Assembly: GCA_902782305.1 (NCBI GenBank)
Contig: CACZMV010000007.1
Span: 84,611 to 148,610, forward strand
DNA length: 64,000 nt
Origin: an uncultured Prevotellaceae bacterium
GTDB lineage: Bacteria > Bacteroidota > Bacteroidia > Bacteroidales > Bacteroidaceae
Direction of reading: 5' to 3'
Part shown: piece by piece, positions 40,443 through 49,645 of the stretch
How positions within the stretch are numbered: position 1 is the first letter of the stretch
Layout: every line of letters begins with the position of its first letter
Position numbers and translations under genes: made by a program
Notes under the pieces: model-generated
What the model saw: the letters and a program-made list of their open reading frames with translations, nothing else
What the model was told of the DNA's origin: nothing
The model's database searches: none

Positions 40443-42827
40443 TTAACGAATTCCCTCACGCCACTTCGGAGCACCAATACCCAGTTTGTAAATATTGCTA
40501 TTCTTAACCTTGTCGGTGTTGCGATAGTACAGGTTCGACGAGTTGCTACCCTCACCAGTCAGACTGGTGGTGTTATGCATTGTGGTGACACCTGTCTGTT
40601 CTGGATCAACAGAAGCTCCCTGTCCTTTCTCGTCCGTTGTCTTATACGGTGGGTTAGGCTGATGCATCAGCTCCTCAGGAGAAATGTCGTCAACAAATAC
40701 CTTGAAGTCGTCAATGGTACAACCATTCAAGAAATTCAACTGCTGCGAGTTGTTCAACTTACCAAAGCTGTTGCTGGTAGCGTTGAAGGCAGCTGCAGAC
40801 ATGATGTTAGCAGCATCACCGGTACCCGTCAGGTTGGTGTTCGTAGAATAGTTGTTGCCAAAATCAACATTGATGGTTACACCAGAACCATTGACCTGGC
40901 GAACGTCTGAACCCTGCTGGAAGAGAGGACGTGTGTCACCCTCTTGCTTGGTCAGGATGAACAGGTTGTTGCGGCAGATGAATGTACTGTTGTAAGGAAT
41001 GTAGCGCATCTGGAAGATGTTACGTCCACTGGTACGTGTAGAGAAGTTGACGAAGGTGTTGTTCTCCAGCGTAATCTTGTACTGGATGTTGTCGCCCCAT
41101 GCCAAGTTCTTGTCGTTATCACTGAACATAGCAGTACGTGGACTGTCGTAGAATGTACAGTTGCGTACAATCATGTCCTTATAGATGTTCGACTTGGCAC
41201 TATTACCGTCACCTGCAATCCATGCGTAGCCACGACCGTTGTTGTCGTAGAATCCGCAGTTGTAGAAGTCGCAGTCATCAATCGTTACATTCTCAAAGGT
41301 CTTGATACGGCTACCCTGTACGCGGATGAATCCACGAACCATACGTTGCAGAGAACAGCGGTGCATCTCGAACGACTGGAGGGTTACACCCATACCGTTA
41401 GGGTACATGTTAATGAAGTAGTTACCCGTACCGTTGGTTGCCTGATTGAAGTGTACAGCCAGAGGACAGTCAAAATCGAGATCTTCGAAGATGAGGTGCT
41501 TCACATACAGGATGATGCTGGGACTCTCACCGCTCTTCGGCTGACGACCGAACATAAAGTTGCAAGACTGAACTGCCGTTCCGTCCTTCCAAATACCGTT
41601 CATGTAAACTTTTGCACGGCCCTTACCAGCTTCAATATCTTCAGGGCGAGTACGGAGTGTGAAGCCCTTTGAGAGGCTTATGTTGGTAGCGAAGTAGTAG
41701 GTCTTTCCACCTTCTAGTTCAAATACCTGACCTTCTGCCAGGGTAGCATCATTGATGAAATTATTGATAATGTTATCGATACGGCAAGCCTCATACTTTT
41801 TGGCACCGGCGATTTCACCATCCTTAAGAATGGTCTTCTCATCCCATTCTTCACCAGTCAAGTTTCTATACTTAAGTACACGTAGTTCGGGGTTGTCAAC
41901 ATTGTGCTCGATGAAGATGGGTTCTCCCACTTCACCATCAGTACGAACTACGACATCATTATAGTAACGGTCAACCTGAGCAACAGGATTTGTAGAATCC
42001 TCAATACGGCAAAGATAAACGCTGTTCTCATCGAGTCCGTCGATATCAACGTATCCGCGATCAATGTCTTCTGAAGTTAACTTGTAGTTGGCCCACTTTG
42101 AGTCGATGGTTGCAGAGGGGTTGTCTGCTGCAGCTGTCACGTGAAGCAGATCAACCTTAAACCTATTGGTGGCTTCATCAATATTAAAGTGCTTCAAATA
42201 TTCAGCAGTACCATCGTAAGAAGGGTCAATGAGCAAGCGGAAAGATTTTTTGCCAACAGCAGATTGCGCAATCATGCCAGGAACTTCGTAACGCTCTCCA
42301 GTAGTGATACCGCAGTACTCAGCCCAACGACGGCCGGCACCATAGCCATACCAGTTAGAGTGGTAAGGAGAGTTGAGGTCGATATTTTGTAGGTTGCCAT
42401 CGGCAGGCAGTGCTTTTTTAGAAAGTGTGCGAATAGCAAATCGATAGTCATTAGAGTATTCCAAGTCGGTAATTGTAGCTTCCAATACGTCGGGACCAAC
42501 AACTTTACTCCACAATATCTTCTCTGGATTCTCCCAGTCAACGGGCTCACCAGAAGCAACGTATGCAGGGATAGACATCTTTATCTCGTAACCGGCACAG
42601 TCATTGACACCATACCAATAGAGGTGAATGGTGTTCACTTTGTCGGGGTCTGCATGACAAGCATACGGATCGCTAGGGTAGTCGCCCTTTCCCGTGTTCT
42701 CGTTCATGCGGAACATGGTCATAAACTCACGCTCCGTAGTTGCTGAGGTTTTGTCGTCGTCCTTACAAGAGTTGAGGACAGGAACGCTCAACAGGAGCAT
42801 TAAGCCATATAATAATGTTTTTTTCAT
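40443..42827 (-). CDS. DUF4957/DUF5123 surface lipoprotein
   Basis: 794 residues; ATG 42827 gives a lipoprotein signal (MKKTLLYGLMLLLSVPVLNSC, Cys at 21). N-terminal half has fibronectin-III-like strands (about 45-300). A DUF4957-like segment (about 350-470, LAEGQVFELEGGKTYYFATNISLSKGF) and a DUF5123 parallel beta-helix (about 470-700, IRVQGSRIKTFENVTIDDCDFYNCGFYDN) follow. Proteins of this kind go with SusCD pairs in pectin loci and are thought to bind or cleave pectin at the cell surface; activity has not been settled to my knowledge. Third gene after susC and susD. Confidence 0.8.
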   Translation of the reverse strand: MKKTLLYGLMLLLSVPVLNSCKDDDKTSATTEREFMTMFRMNENTGKGDYPSDPYACHADPDKVNTIHLYWYGVNDCAGYEIKMSIPAYVASGEPVDWENPEKILWSKVVGPDVLEATITDLEYSNDYRFAIRTLSKKALPADGNLQNIDLNSPYHSNWYGYGAGRRWAEYCGITTGERYEVPGMIAQSAVGKKSFRLLIDPSYDGTAEYLKHFNIDEATNRFKVDLLHVTAAADNPSATIDSKWANYKLTSEDIDRGYVDIDGLDENSVYLCRIEDSTNPVAQVDRYYNDVVVRTDGEVGEPIFIEHNVDNPELRVLKYRNLTGEEWDEKTILKDGEIAGAKKYEACRIDNIINNFINDATLAEGQVFELEGGKTYYFATNISLSKGFTLRTRPEDIEAGKGRAKVYMNGIWKDGTAVQSCNFMFGRQPKSGESPSIILYVKHLIFEDLDFDCPLAVHFNQATNGTGNYFINMYPNGMGVTLQSFEMHRCSLQRMVRGFIRVQGSRIKTFENVTIDDCDFYNCGFYDNNGRGYAWIAGDGNSAKSNIYKDMIVRNCTFYDSPRTAMFSDNDKNLAWGDNIQYKITLENNTFVNFSTRTSGRNIFQMRYIPYNSTFICRNNLFILTKQEGDTRPLFQQGSDVRQVNGSGVTINVDFGNNYSTNTNLTGTGDAANIMSAAAFNATSNSFGKLNNSQQLNFLNGCTIDDFKVFVDDISPEELMHQPNPPYKTTDEKGQGASVDPEQTGVTTMHNTTSLTGEGSNSSNLYYRNTDKVKNSNIYKLGIGAPKWREGIR

Positions 42828-42850
42828 ATTTTTCGTTCTCAAATTAAAGA

Positions 42851-44863
42851 TTAGTAGCCATAGTAATTCTGATAGACTCCACCAGCTCGCTGGATGGCCT
42901 CACTCGGATAAGGCATGATGTAGCGTACAACGGGCAGCTGGCTTGCACTGGTCAGAGGCCAGGGCATTGTCTCGTAAGTACCATTGTTATTAATGGTGAA
43001 GTTCGAACTCTGGTTAGCCATGATGTAGCCCATGAATGAATAGAGGCACTCATTGCGAGGAGCACCGGCACCGTCATTGTACCAGTTGAAGAAGTCGGCT
43101 TGCAACCACGAAGAACCAGGGTTCTGAACGTTGACATACAGACAGTTGTCTATGTCGCCTTCCTTCTTGTAGAACTCAAAGATATCCAATGTGGTGTTAG
43201 GATAGATATTGATGTTCTTGGGGTTTGCAATCTGGTTGTAGAATGCGGAGGTAGGCAGGTCGGCAGGGATACCATCAAACTGAGAGGCAGGCTCCAGGAA
43301 GTCAGATCCGCCACCACCGGCAGACTCAGCAACACCGTACATACGGAGGAATGCCCAGTAGATGACCTCAGCGTATTTGTTGTTACGAACCAGGTCACGC
43401 CAACGCATATTCTCACCAGCAAATTCCCACTTACGTTCGTTAAGAATCAGTGTGAGGAATTCTTCCTTCGTAGTAGCTGAAGCAACGTAAGCATCAACCT
43501 TCTCAGAACGATCTTCTGTGCTGAAGACACGATTGCGAACCTCTTTCAAGGCATCAGCTGCTGTCTTTCCACATTCTCCGGCACCATTAGGACCGCTAAT
43601 CTCATTAATAGCTTCGGCGTACATCAGTAGCACGTCAGCATAACGGATATATGGGAAATTTATACCTGTGTTGCCTTCGCTCAGAGGATCAGTGTTGATG
43701 GTAGCCCAGAATTTAGACCACTTATTGTTGTGGGCACCATAGAACGTACCGCTGCGAAGACGGGGCGTTCCATCATAGTCATAGTACCATAATCCGTTAA
43801 CGAAGTCACGACGCTGGTCGTCTCTGTCAAAGGTAAAGCGGAAGAATGCGCTCAGACGAGAGCTGCCACCCGACTTACCCCAGATATTGATGCCTGTAGA
43901 AGTTCCTTCGTAAACATTACCGGTAGGACCTTGTGAGTAACCTACGTTACCAGAAACTTTGAAAGCGAAAGGTAATTCGAAGATGGGATCATCGTTATTG
44001 ATTACTCTGTAGTTACACTCCTCGATGAATACCTCGTTGTAGGAAAGACCTAATTTGTGAGTTCCTGCAGCAATAATCTTGTCGCAGGCATCAGCAGCAA
44101 TCTTATAGTACTCCTGATAGTTAGAAGGACGTGACATAGTACCGTAGTTCTTGGCATTACTCTTGTCAGGATGCAGTGAGTAACCACCGGCCTGCAGGGC
44201 GATACGGGCAATCATGGCATATGCCGCCTCACGAGAAGCTCGCTCAACAGTGCACTCTGTGGTAGATTTCATACGTGGAGCAATCTCCAACAGGTCGGCA
44301 ATAAGCTGCTTCTGAATCTCCTCACGGTCAGTTACAGGAATTACATAATCTGTAGTTTCGATACTGGGAGTGAAGGTAAATGGAACATCACCGAAGTACC
44401 AGATGAGGTCATAGTAGAACATGGCACGGAGCACCTTGGCTTCACCCATCATCTGTACAATATCTTCGTCACCACTCTTGTACAAGTCGCTTTGCTCCAA
44501 ATTGTAGATGAAGTTGTTGGCGGTCTCAACGCTCTTGTAGAGTTGTTTCCATGCCTTACCAACAGCACTGTTGTTTACGTTGACGTCGAAGCGTTGAGGG
44601 GCATTACCTGTAGCTGTCTCAGATCCGTTAGAAGCAAAGTCAACATCACTGTTAAGCATCATACCTCCATAGAAGCTGTTTCCATAGGTGTCTCCTGACA
44701 AAGCCTGAACGTAGACGTTGTTCAGAGCTGTACTAATTTCCGACGGCTTGGTGAAAATACTCTCATTGGTCTGCTTTGATGGTGCATCGATGTCAAGAAA
44801 ATCGTTGCATGCCGTAAGAGCAGTCAGAGCCAAGCCTGTCATTAATATATTCTTGAGTTTCAT
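42851..44863 (-). CDS. SusD/RagB-family glycan-binding lipoprotein
   Basis: 670 residues. Lipoprotein signal MKLKNILMTGLALTALTAC with Cys at 19, followed by NDFLDIDAPSKQTNESIF, the usual SusD start. Helical TPR-like scaffold segments include KVLRAMFYYDLIWYFGDVPF, AYAMIARIALQAGGYSL, YIRYADVLLMYAEAINE and ILNERKWEFAGENMRWRDLVRNNKY, all diagnostic. It caps the SusC transporter at the outer membrane and binds oligosaccharide. Starts 21 bases after susC. Confidence 0.95.
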   Translation of the reverse strand: MKLKNILMTGLALTALTACNDFLDIDAPSKQTNESIFTKPSEISTALNNVYVQALSGDTYGNSFYGGMMLNSDVDFASNGSETATGNAPQRFDVNVNNSAVGKAWKQLYKSVETANNFIYNLEQSDLYKSGDEDIVQMMGEAKVLRAMFYYDLIWYFGDVPFTFTPSIETTDYVIPVTDREEIQKQLIADLLEIAPRMKSTTECTVERASREAAYAMIARIALQAGGYSLHPDKSNAKNYGTMSRPSNYQEYYKIAADACDKIIAAGTHKLGLSYNEVFIEECNYRVINNDDPIFELPFAFKVSGNVGYSQGPTGNVYEGTSTGINIWGKSGGSSRLSAFFRFTFDRDDQRRDFVNGLWYYDYDGTPRLRSGTFYGAHNNKWSKFWATINTDPLSEGNTGINFPYIRYADVLLMYAEAINEISGPNGAGECGKTAADALKEVRNRVFSTEDRSEKVDAYVASATTKEEFLTLILNERKWEFAGENMRWRDLVRNNKYAEVIYWAFLRMYGVAESAGGGGSDFLEPASQFDGIPADLPTSAFYNQIANPKNINIYPNTTLDIFEFYKKEGDIDNCLYVNVQNPGSSWLQADFFNWYNDGAGAPRNECLYSFMGYIMANQSSNFTINNNGTYETMPWPLTSASQLPVVRYIMPYPSEAIQRAGGVYQNYYGY

Positions 44864-44884
44864 ATTCTTCTTTCTGTTTAAGTG

Positions 44885-47800
44885 TTAGAAGTTAATGTTT
44901 GCACCAAAAATGAAGTTGCGGCTTCGTGGATAACGGTTGTAGTCCATGTTAGGAGACAGACCAGTCTGAATGTCGACTTCAGGATCGTAACCCTTGTATT
45001 TGGTGATGATGAAGAGATTAGAGGTGCTCACATAGAGACGCAGTTTCGACAGACCAGCTTTCTTAATCCACTTTGTTGGGAATGTATAACCGATGGTTAT
45101 GTCAGAACAGCGCAGGAATGAACCGTCCTCTACGAAGTAAGAGAATAATACATTATTATTAATGTCAGCAGGATTCCACAAGCTACGGTTAGCATTGAGG
45201 GCCATATACTCCTCGGTAGCACCGTCGTCGTAGTAGTTCTTGTAGAGGTTCTCGAAGTCAGTAGGACGGGTATAGGTCCAACCATCCTTGAATTCAGACA
45301 GTACGTTTGTGAATGTCGTGTTGCTGGTAGTACCGGCAGAAGACAAAGCGAAGGCAGTAGCGTTATATACATCGAAGTCCAGCATATATGTGAAGTTTGC
45401 TGTGAAATCGAAGTCCTTCCACTGACCGCTCAAGCCGAAACCACCCTGATACTTCGGGTTGGTATTACCAATAACGGTCTTATCGTTGTCGTCAATGATA
45501 CCGTCACCGTTCAGATCCTTAAACTTAACCTTACCAGGCAGTGTTGCATTACCAGAGTTAGAACTGTTCATGACACCGTCCATGTTCACCGTACCCTCCT
45601 TGGGCACAGCCAAGAAGTTCTGGTTTGAGTCGAATGTGAATTCGTCGAAGCTGTAAAGTCCGTCATAAACGAAACCCCACATCTGTCCCAGTTCTTCACC
45701 AACCTTCAAACGATAGTCACCTGTGGTGCTACCCGTAGATGAAGCCCACTGGCTGCTGTTGGTATAAATAACATCATCAGTACCATTCAGTTTCTCAACA
45801 GTCATCTTGTTGTGACCGAGTGTGAAGTTTGCACTCAATACATAATCCTTACCACGAAGGATGTCACCGTTGATAGTCAACTCCCAACCCTTGTTGCTAA
45901 CCTCACCGATATTCTGAGTCTGAACTTCATAACCAGTGGTGTAGGGGATTGGTGAAGAATAAAGCAAGTCAGATGTCTTATTCCAATATACTTCTGGGGT
46001 AATGGTCAGACGGCTATCGAACAGACTGATATCCAATGCTAAGTTACGAGTCAGCGTAGTCTCCCACTTAATGTCAGGGTTGGCAAGCGTCTTACCTACA
46101 CTGTAGTATTTCTCACCATCCTTAGTTGACTCACCGAAGCCAGGACCACCAGTTGCATTAATGCTATAGAGATAACGCCAGAGGTCTGCTCCAATACGGT
46201 TGTTACCAGAAAGACCGATAGCGGCACGCAGTTTCAAGTTGTTAATCCACTTGATGTCCTTCATGAATTTCTCCTGAGAGATGACCCAACCTCCAGATAC
46301 AGAGGGGAAGTAGCCCCACTGGTTACCTGGCTTGAAGTAGGTCGAACCGTCAGCACGCATCGTTACAGAAAGCAGATAGCGGTGCTTGTAGTTGTATGAG
46401 GCCTGTCCGAAGAAAGAGGCCATGCGGTCAGAGGTGCTCAGCGTAGAGGTAGCCTGATAGGCGTTACCCAGTGTCATGTTGTTCCATGCCTCCTGAGCAG
46501 TAACGTCACGACCAAAGTAGCGGTTCTGCATATATTCTTCCTTATACTGGCTGTCATGAATTTCAGCACCGAGCAGGAATGACAGATTGTGGTCCTTATT
46601 CAGAGTCATATCATAAGCAGCCGTATTCGTCCAAGTATAAGAAGATACGCGACGGTTTGTGATATTGGCTACTGGCAGGTTGTTGTTGGACTTACCAGTC
46701 TTGGTCATGAAGCCATAGAACTGATTGGTGTCACGGAATGACAGGGAGTGTGCAAATTCTGTCTTCAAGGTCAGACCCTTGATGGGCTTCCAGTCTAAGC
46801 TAACCTGGTTGATAATAGTGTACAGGTGCTTTTTAGTCTGGTTCTGGCCAATATCGCTAACAGGATTGGTATAAGCGAAGATTGCCTCATCGTCTGGGTC
46901 AACAGTCTTTGGATCCCAGAAGGCAAATTCACGCAGACCATTAGTAGGACGATAGCGGAGCACGTCAATGATACCACCAGAGCCTACACGTGAACCACCG
47001 GAACCAATATCACGACGATAGGTGAACTTAGGATTGTAGTTCAAAGTAAGGTTATTGGTAATCTGAGAAACGATTTTAGTGTTCAAGTTGAAACGACGAA
47101 CACCCGTATCCAAGATGATACCACGGTCGTCAGACAGCGTACCAGAAATGTTAAAACGCAATTTGTCAGTACCACCACCGACTGTAACGTTGCCAGAATA
47201 GCTCAAAGGTGTATCGCCCATGACTTCATCCTGCCAGTCGTGAGTAACGGCACGACTGTAAACATCCATGTCGTCGCGGTTACCGAAGTTACCACGGAAG
47301 TACTTAGCGGCATTGCTACGAGTTGAACCAGCAGCAGCACGATCCCACTGATAGCGAACGAACTCCTGCGTATTCATCAGATCCAGTGTCTTGGCGATGT
47401 GGCTTAACTGAAGACGACCATTGAATCCAACCTGAACCTTACCTTCTTTTGCAGACTTAGTGGTTACAACAACTACGCCATTACCACCTCGTGCACCATA
47501 GATGGCGGTCAGAGAGGCATCCTTCAATACGTCGATAGATGCGATATCCGTTGGAGGAATATCGTTGATGTTGTCAGCCTCGAAACCATCGACAATAAAG
47601 AGAGGACGGTTTTCTGAGGTTACTGACGTTGCACCACGAACGCGGATGTTGATGTCGGCACCTGGCTGACCGTCGACAGTAGTAATCTGCACACCGGCAA
47701 TCTTACCCGTCAGGGCTTCAGCAGCTGATGATACAGGTACAGCAGCCAGTTTGGCACCGCTTACTGATCCTACAGAACCGGTCAGGTCCTTACGAGCCTT

Positions 47801-48142
47801 GCTGGTGTAACCAACAACAACGACCTCTTCGAGGGATGCGTTGTCATCCAGCAACTTGATTTGCATGTCGGGACCCGCGGTGACTTCCTGCGTTACCATA
47901 CCGATGTATGATACTACAATTGTCTTTCCATGCTGCAGCTTCAGTGTGAAGTTACCGTCAAAGTCGGTCACTGCTGCATTCTTGGGATTTCCCTTCTCTA
48001 CTACGGTTGCGCCAATTACTGGTTCGCCAGTCTGGTCGGTAACCGTTCCCTTAGCTGTGGTCTGTGCAGACAGATTGCCCACGACTAAGAGCAAGCACAT
48101 GATTAGTGCTGTTCGAAAGATACTCTTAAATTTAACAGACAT
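44885..48142 (-). CDS. SusC/RagA-family TonB-dependent outer-membrane transporter
   Basis: 1085 residues. Signal peptide (about 1-27), carboxypeptidase-regulatory-like domain (28-110, AKGTVTDQTGEPVIGATVVEKG), TonB-box/plug start (EEVVVVGYTSKARKDLTGSV), plug with INIRVRGATSVTSENRPLFIVDGF and ASLTAIYGARGGNGVVVVTTK, then the 22-strand barrel ending in NFIFGANINF with a terminal Phe. Imports oligosaccharides with its SusD partner using TonB energy. Being in a locus with pectate lyases, its likely cargo is pectin-derived (inference). Confidence 0.96.
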   Translation of the reverse strand: MSVKFKSIFRTALIMCLLLVVGNLSAQTTAKGTVTDQTGEPVIGATVVEKGNPKNAAVTDFDGNFTLKLQHGKTIVVSYIGMVTQEVTAGPDMQIKLLDDNASLEEVVVVGYTSKARKDLTGSVGSVSGAKLAAVPVSSAAEALTGKIAGVQITTVDGQPGADINIRVRGATSVTSENRPLFIVDGFEADNINDIPPTDIASIDVLKDASLTAIYGARGGNGVVVVTTKSAKEGKVQVGFNGRLQLSHIAKTLDLMNTQEFVRYQWDRAAAGSTRSNAAKYFRGNFGNRDDMDVYSRAVTHDWQDEVMGDTPLSYSGNVTVGGGTDKLRFNISGTLSDDRGIILDTGVRRFNLNTKIVSQITNNLTLNYNPKFTYRRDIGSGGSRVGSGGIIDVLRYRPTNGLREFAFWDPKTVDPDDEAIFAYTNPVSDIGQNQTKKHLYTIINQVSLDWKPIKGLTLKTEFAHSLSFRDTNQFYGFMTKTGKSNNNLPVANITNRRVSSYTWTNTAAYDMTLNKDHNLSFLLGAEIHDSQYKEEYMQNRYFGRDVTAQEAWNNMTLGNAYQATSTLSTSDRMASFFGQASYNYKHRYLLSVTMRADGSTYFKPGNQWGYFPSVSGGWVISQEKFMKDIKWINNLKLRAAIGLSGNNRIGADLWRYLYSINATGGPGFGESTKDGEKYYSVGKTLANPDIKWETTLTRNLALDISLFDSRLTITPEVYWNKTSDLLYSSPIPYTTGYEVQTQNIGEVSNKGWELTINGDILRGKDYVLSANFTLGHNKMTVEKLNGTDDVIYTNSSQWASSTGSTTGDYRLKVGEELGQMWGFVYDGLYSFDEFTFDSNQNFLAVPKEGTVNMDGVMNSSNSGNATLPGKVKFKDLNGDGIIDDNDKTVIGNTNPKYQGGFGLSGQWKDFDFTANFTYMLDFDVYNATAFALSSAGTTSNTTFTNVLSEFKDGWTYTRPTDFENLYKNYYDDGATEEYMALNANRSLWNPADINNNVLFSYFVEDGSFLRCSDITIGYTFPTKWIKKAGLSKLRLYVSTSNLFIITKYKGYDPEVDIQTGLSPNMDYNRYPRSRNFIFGANINF

Positions 48143-48189
48143 AAAATTAGTAGTTTTAAAAAATTAATGAAAATAGAATATTCTGGGTG

Positions 48190-48197
48190 CAAAGGTA
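48190..48197 (-). promoter_or_regulatory. -7 box of the susC operon
   Basis: TACCTTTG on the minus strand, 48 bases before the susC ATG. There is no TTTG at the standard spacing, so the promoter may need an activator. Confidence 0.5.
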
Positions 48198-48241
48198 CAT
48201 ATTTAATCCGTAATACGTGAACAATTATTAAAAAAATTATT

Positions 48242-48253
48242 GTAAACGTTTAC
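48242..48253. promoter_or_regulatory. Palindromic operator, LacI-type
   Basis: GTAAACGTTTAC is a perfect 12-bp dyad with the central CG typical of LacI-family operators. It lies 45 bases upstream of the susC -7 box and 22 bases upstream of the -33 box of the esterase promoter, so one regulator could act on both divergent units. No LacI-family gene is in this window. Confidence 0.5.
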
Positions 48254-48275
48254 GTTTTAACAATTTCCTCCTTCT

Positions 48276-48307
48276 TTTGCATATTATATTAATAATGTGT
48301 ATCTTTG
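48276..48307 (+). promoter_or_regulatory. Promoter of the CE7 esterase gene
   Basis: TTTG (48276-48279), a 20-base spacer and TATCTTTG (48300-48307), 29 bases before the ATG at 48337. Confidence 0.75.
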
Positions 48308-48336
48308 CAGCAGAAATCAAAACAAACGAAAAAACA

Positions 48337-49644
48337 ATGAAACGAATCTTATTCTATCTGGCATTTATGTGCTGTGTCCTGTGTATGCAGGCTGTCGAGA
48401 ACTATCCGTACCGAAGTGACTATCTGTGGGTGACTGTGCCCGATCATGCCGACTGGCTCTACGAGGTGGGGCAGAAGGCTACCGTGGAGGTGCAGTTCTA
48501 TCTGTATGGCATGCCACGCGACGGTGTGGTGGAGTGGGAGGTAGGTACCGACCTGTTGCCCTCAGACCAGAAAGGCACTCTCACGCTGAAGAACGGACGA
48601 GGGAAGATTAGCATGGGAACCGCCAAGAAGCCCTGCTTCCGCGACCTGCGACTGAAGATGAAGTTGGACGGCAAGACGTATGAGCACCACGTAAAGGTGG
48701 GATTCTCTGCGGATAAGATACAGCCGTTTACCAAGGAACCCAAGGACTTCTGGACCTTCTGGCAGGACAATGTGAAGGAGGCAGAGAAGTACCCCGTAAA
48801 CTTTACCAAGGAGTATGTGAAGGAGATGTCGAGCGCCAAGGTCGATGCCTATCGACTGAAGATAGACCTGGACAAGGACCACCATGCGTTCTATGCCTAC
48901 CTGCTGATGCCCAAGGGTGCTAAGGCAGGTTCCTGTCCTGTGGTGCTGACCCCTCCGGGAGCCGGTGTGAAACCTATCCGCGATGCAACTACACGCAGGT
49001 TCTACCCCGAGAACGGATTTATCCGCATGGCACTGGACATCCACGGACTGAATCCCACGCTGAGCGAGGAGGTGTTTGCCGAGATTCGTGCAGCCTTCGA
49101 CAATAAGGGGAATGCATATCTGCGTCAGGGACTGGAGGACCGGAACCTGTACTACATGAAGCATGTCTATCTGGGACTGGTGCGCTGCATCGACATACTG
49201 ACGCAACTGCCTGAGTGGGACGGCAAGAATGTGATTATGCAAGGAGGCAGTCAGGGAGGTGCGCTCGCACTCATAGGTACGGCGCTCGACCCTCGTGTCA
49301 CCCTGTGTGTTGCCAACCATCCTGCGCTGAGCGATATGGCGGCAGGCTCAGCCGACCTGACCAGTGGCTATCCGCACTTCAAGAAAGAGAGTGGGGCGTA
49401 TAGCGAGGCTTGCATGAAAACCCTGCCATATTATGATGTGGTGAACTTTGCGCGCCATATCCAGGTGCCTGTCTATATGACGTGGGGCTACAACGACAAT
49501 ACATGTCCGCCCACCACGTCGTATGCTGTGTGGAATGTGCTGACGGGTCCAAAGGAGAGTCTGCTGACACCTGTCAACGAGCATTGGACCAGTGATGCTA
49601 CCGACAGAGGACAGATGGAGTGGATGCGCAAGCACCTGAAGTAA
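48337..49644 (+). CDS. Secreted acetyl-ester hydrolase, CE7 (acetylxylan esterase) family
   Basis: 435 residues. The start at 48337 follows the promoter; the earlier in-frame start at 48277 lies in the promoter. Signal peptide of about 20 residues (MKRILFYLAFMCCVLCMQAV). An N-terminal beta domain (about 22-125) precedes the alpha/beta-hydrolase fold: VVLTPPGAG, DIHGLNP, the nucleophile elbow VIMQGGSQGGALAL (Ser), the acid in TWGYNDNTCPP and a late His (NEHWTSD). CE7 enzymes remove acetyl groups from short xylo-oligosaccharides and other sugars; here acetylated pectin fragments are the likely target by context. Confidence 0.87.
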   Translation: MKRILFYLAFMCCVLCMQAVENYPYRSDYLWVTVPDHADWLYEVGQKATVEVQFYLYGMPRDGVVEWEVGTDLLPSDQKGTLTLKNGRGKISMGTAKKPCFRDLRLKMKLDGKTYEHHVKVGFSADKIQPFTKEPKDFWTFWQDNVKEAEKYPVNFTKEYVKEMSSAKVDAYRLKIDLDKDHHAFYAYLLMPKGAKAGSCPVVLTPPGAGVKPIRDATTRRFYPENGFIRMALDIHGLNPTLSEEVFAEIRAAFDNKGNAYLRQGLEDRNLYYMKHVYLGLVRCIDILTQLPEWDGKNVIMQGGSQGGALALIGTALDPRVTLCVANHPALSDMAAGSADLTSGYPHFKKESGAYSEACMKTLPYYDVVNFARHIQVPVYMTWGYNDNTCPPTTSYAVWNVLTGPKESLLTPVNEHWTSDATDRGQMEWMRKHLK

Positions 49645-49645
49645 T

